DNA of 64,000 bases. Source: Maridesulfovibrio ferrireducens (GTDB lineage: Bacteria; Desulfobacterota; Desulfovibrionia; Desulfovibrionales; Desulfovibrionaceae). The position numbers were made by a program, and so were the translations under genes. Within the stretch, counting starts at the first letter, position 1. Each line of letters starts with the position of its first letter. This document shows, piece after piece, positions 62,446-64,000 of the stretch. The notes below the pieces were generated by a model that was given only the letters and a program-made list of their open reading frames with translations, did not search any database and was not told where the DNA came from. The stretch spans positions 991,915-1,055,914 of the forward strand of contig NZ_FNGA01000001.1 of the NCBI RefSeq assembly GCF_900101105.1, in the 5' to 3' direction.

Positions 62446-63645
62446 ATGAGCTCCCTACTATATATATATGAAAGAGCACCGCTCCTGTTACTTTTCGTTA
62501 CCGGGTACATTCTGTACCAGGTGATGGCTTCTGTCAGGCTGCCCGAATATTTCTCGGCAAAGGCCGTCAGCTTTAGCCGTGGAAGAGCTGACTATCTGTT
62601 ATTGTCATTGATATTCGTTTCAGCGGGAATGTCCATGTTCATTCCAAATGCTGTAACAGTGCTGGCAATGATTCCTGTCATCCGTAAACTGGACGCAGAA
62701 CTTGAATCCATGACTACACCTCTGACTCTATCTATTATATATGGAGCAAATATCGGAGGGATGGGGTCGCTTATTGGAAGTCCTGCAAATATACTGCTTA
62801 TCGGTGCGATGGATTTCTTCAAAGTTGCGGGCAGAGAGCAGATTACCTTTTTCAACTGGTTCATATGGGCATTGCCGCTGGTTATCCTGTTCTTATTGCT
62901 TTCATGGTTTGTAGTCCGTTTTGCTATTCCAAAGGGAGAGCAGGCAATCCCGGCAAAATTTTTAAATAGAGTGGAGCGGATATCCATAAAGCAAAAGCGG
63001 GGACTGAACATATTTGGATTCTTTCTGGGGTTCTGGCTGATAAGTTCGGTTATAAGGGAGTTCCTTCCGGCTTATGCTGAATTTGAACCTGTAGTCGCGC
63101 TGATCTTTACGACTGTGTTCCTTAAGTTGATATTTGGAAAAGGGCAGTTGATGAGCTGGGGGAGCTTACTCGAAGGGGTACCAAAGCGAGGACTCTTACT
63201 GCTTTTAATTTTAGGTGTATTCATTGTCGCAGTGAAGCTTCTAAATCTTGATGAGTATGCCGCAGAAGGGTTCAAAGATCTTTTGACCTTGATGGCTGTG
63301 GATGGACAAAGAGGATACCTGCTATATCTGGTAACAGCGGCGGTTGTGATTCTACTTACAGAGATACTCAGCAACACGGTAGTTTCAACGGCCTTCTTCG
63401 CAGTGGTGGTTCACACAGCTTTTTCATTCGGAACCAACCCTATGCTACTTATGATACTGGTTTCCATTGCTTCAACCTGTGCGTTCATGACTCCGATAGC
63501 CACTCCCTGCAACAGTTTGGCCTTTGGAGAGATGAAGAGAGTGTCATTACGGTCTATGTTGGGGTTGGGAATGGTTCTGAATATATGCGGAGCTGTTCTG
63601 CTTTCGCTTTGGGTCTGGAAGGTCATCCCCTATATATATAGATAG
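62446..63645 (+). CDS. SLC13/DASS-type anion transporter
   Basis: 399 residues with about ten membrane helices. The divalent anion symporter family signatures are present: the first substrate loop MGSLIGSPANILLIG and the second, TEILSNTVVSTAFF with ATPCNSLAFGEMKR. Relatives take up dicarboxylates or sulfate with sodium or protons; a sulfate role would suit a sulfate reducer, but the substrate is not determined. The start at ATG 62446 lacks a Shine-Dalgarno sequence and is uncertain. The protein is shorter at the N-terminus than most relatives. Confidence 0.8.
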   Translation: MSSLLYIYERAPLLLLFVTGYILYQVMASVRLPEYFSAKAVSFSRGRADYLLLSLIFVSAGMSMFIPNAVTVLAMIPVIRKLDAELESMTTPLTLSIIYGANIGGMGSLIGSPANILLIGAMDFFKVAGREQITFFNWFIWALPLVILFLLLSWFVVRFAIPKGEQAIPAKFLNRVERISIKQKRGLNIFGFFLGFWLISSVIREFLPAYAEFEPVVALIFTTVFLKLIFGKGQLMSWGSLLEGVPKRGLLLLLILGVFIVAVKLLNLDEYAAEGFKDLLTLMAVDGQRGYLLYLVTAAVVILLTEILSNTVVSTAFFAVVVHTAFSFGTNPMLLMILVSIASTCAFMTPIATPCNSLAFGEMKRVSLRSMLGLGMVLNICGAVLLSLWVWKVIPYIYR

Positions 63646-63733
63646 CAATGAGCTCAGCATTACTTTAAAATCTAAGGTTAACGGCGTTAAGTGAACTAAT
63701 ATGGGGGGATGCCCATAATAATTCAAAAACCTA

Positions 63734-63762
63734 TTGACGTGGGCGCGCGATTCTCATAGAAC
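63734..63762 (+). promoter_or_regulatory. rRNA-type promoter P1
   Basis: -35 TTGACG (63734-63739), 17-base spacer, -10 TAGAAC (63757-63762). It is one of three with the same geometry at near-equal intervals. Confidence 0.55.
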
Positions 63763-63838
63763 CTCTTTCTCGGGTCGGCAACGGCTGAACGCCACAGCAT
63801 CTCCCGGGATTTTTTTTGACTGACCGGTCACAAAGCGG

Positions 63839-63867
63839 TTGACATGAAGAGGGTGAATGTGTAGTTT
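63839..63867 (+). promoter_or_regulatory. rRNA-type promoter P2
   Basis: -35 TTGACA (63839-63844), 17-base spacer, -10 TAGTTT (63862-63867), 105 bases after P1. The region after the -10 is GC-rich (TCGATTCCGCGC), like discriminators of stringently controlled promoters. Confidence 0.6.
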
Positions 63868-63942
63868 TCGATTCCGCGCTGCCAAGGGGTAACGCAACTG
63901 AGGTAACACTCGGAGATCATTGAAAAAAAAGTTATTTAGTTG

Positions 63943-63971
63943 TTGACTGGACGGGCCTGCTTGAGTAGGTT
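63943..63971 (+). promoter_or_regulatory. rRNA-type promoter P3 with UP-like A-tract
   Basis: -35 TTGACT (63943-63948), 17-base spacer, -10 TAGGTT (63966-63971), 104 bases after P2. The AT-rich stretch TTGAAAAAAAAGTTATTTAG just upstream is in the position of an UP element. Confidence 0.6.
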
Positions 63972-64000
63972 CAGCCTGCTTCCCGAAAGGCCGATTTGAT

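Larger units (their letters stand above)
63646..64000. other. Noncoding right end, likely leader of an rRNA or tRNA operon
   Basis: 355 bases without an ORF. They contain the three promoters described above and end in GC-rich sequence (CTGCTTCCCGAAAGGCCG) that could start a stable RNA leader. What follows is outside the window. Confidence 0.45.

Noticed and set aside
62455..63643. TATATATA tracts at both ends of the SLC13-type gene
   Set aside because: Both are in frame and encode Tyr-Ile; no target duplications or inverted ends that would mark a mobile element.
1..64000. CRISPR arrays, insertion sequences, integrases, prophage genes
   Set aside because: No regularly spaced direct repeats, transposase or integrase motifs, or phage structural genes were seen. 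The Rhs debris is the only clear sign of gene exchange.

Overview
The window is about 64 kb of chromosome from a Gram-negative, flagellated bacterium with moderate to low GC content. The gene content points to a marine-type sulfate reducer of the Desulfovibrionaceae (Desulfovibrio/Maridesulfovibrio-like). The reasons are a MucR/Ros regulator, many cache/PAS/CHASE histidine kinases, a FecR plus RTX secreted protein, a fused IspDF, a stand-alone RfaE2, the order nif3 - zinc-ribbon protein - rnpB - ispDF - cysS, and a probable selenocysteine codon. The genus is inferred from gene families and order; no 16S rRNA is present.

Layout. 1-1.7 kb: end of a rhodanese gene, then debris of an Rhs polymorphic toxin locus (two core fragments around a toxin-tip remnant and a membrane protein). 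1.7-7.7 kb: a receiver/degenerate phosphatase protein, alanine dehydrogenase, a PAS histidine kinase, an orphan MotB and a MucR regulator. 8-13.2 kb: glycogen phosphorylase, an AMIN-like protein, and pstB-phoU behind a four-half-site Pho box. 13.2-19 kb: ribosomal protein S1 with its own promoter and a structured leader, SppA, an MBL-fold hydrolase, a receiver-TPR protein and two tiny coiled-coil membrane proteins. 19-30 kb: a large FecR-RTX secreted protein, a cache histidine kinase, HtpX plus an HtrA-like protein lacking its catalytic serine, and a minus-strand run pncC-oprB-thpR with a periplasmic binding protein. 30-37.5 kb: serS, a sigma-54 activator and an amino-acid ABC transporter whose two permeases are fused. 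37.5-43.2 kb: a deacetylase-glycosyltransferase fusion, a GT2 enzyme, a YkgJ-type protein, a small secreted Cys-repeat protein and a CPBP protease. 43.3-50.2 kb: rfaE2, tRNA-Met, nif3, a zinc-ribbon protein, rnpB, ispDF and cysS. 50.3-57.7 kb: a CHASE4 kinase, a candidate 51-residue selenoprotein upstream of an FmdB zinc ribbon, and a minus-strand operon joining an RsbW/STAS partner switch, FapA, MotA, MotB and a CgeB-like glycosyltransferase. 57.8-64 kb: dtd, queD, dnaE, an SLC13-type transporter and three evenly spaced rRNA-type promoters running off the right edge.

How the parts work together. Envelope sensing and motility dominate: three membrane histidine kinases, two MotB proteins, an RsbW/STAS switch in the motA-motB operon and a FlrC-like sigma-54 activator. 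Housekeeping genes (rpsA, serS, cysS, dnaE, rnpB, ispDF) alternate with them. The most notable observation is the tiny membrane-protein ORF at 52116-52271. Its in-frame TGA is followed at once by a GC-rich hairpin that folds like a bacterial SECIS element, and the reading frame then stays open to 3 bases before fmdB.
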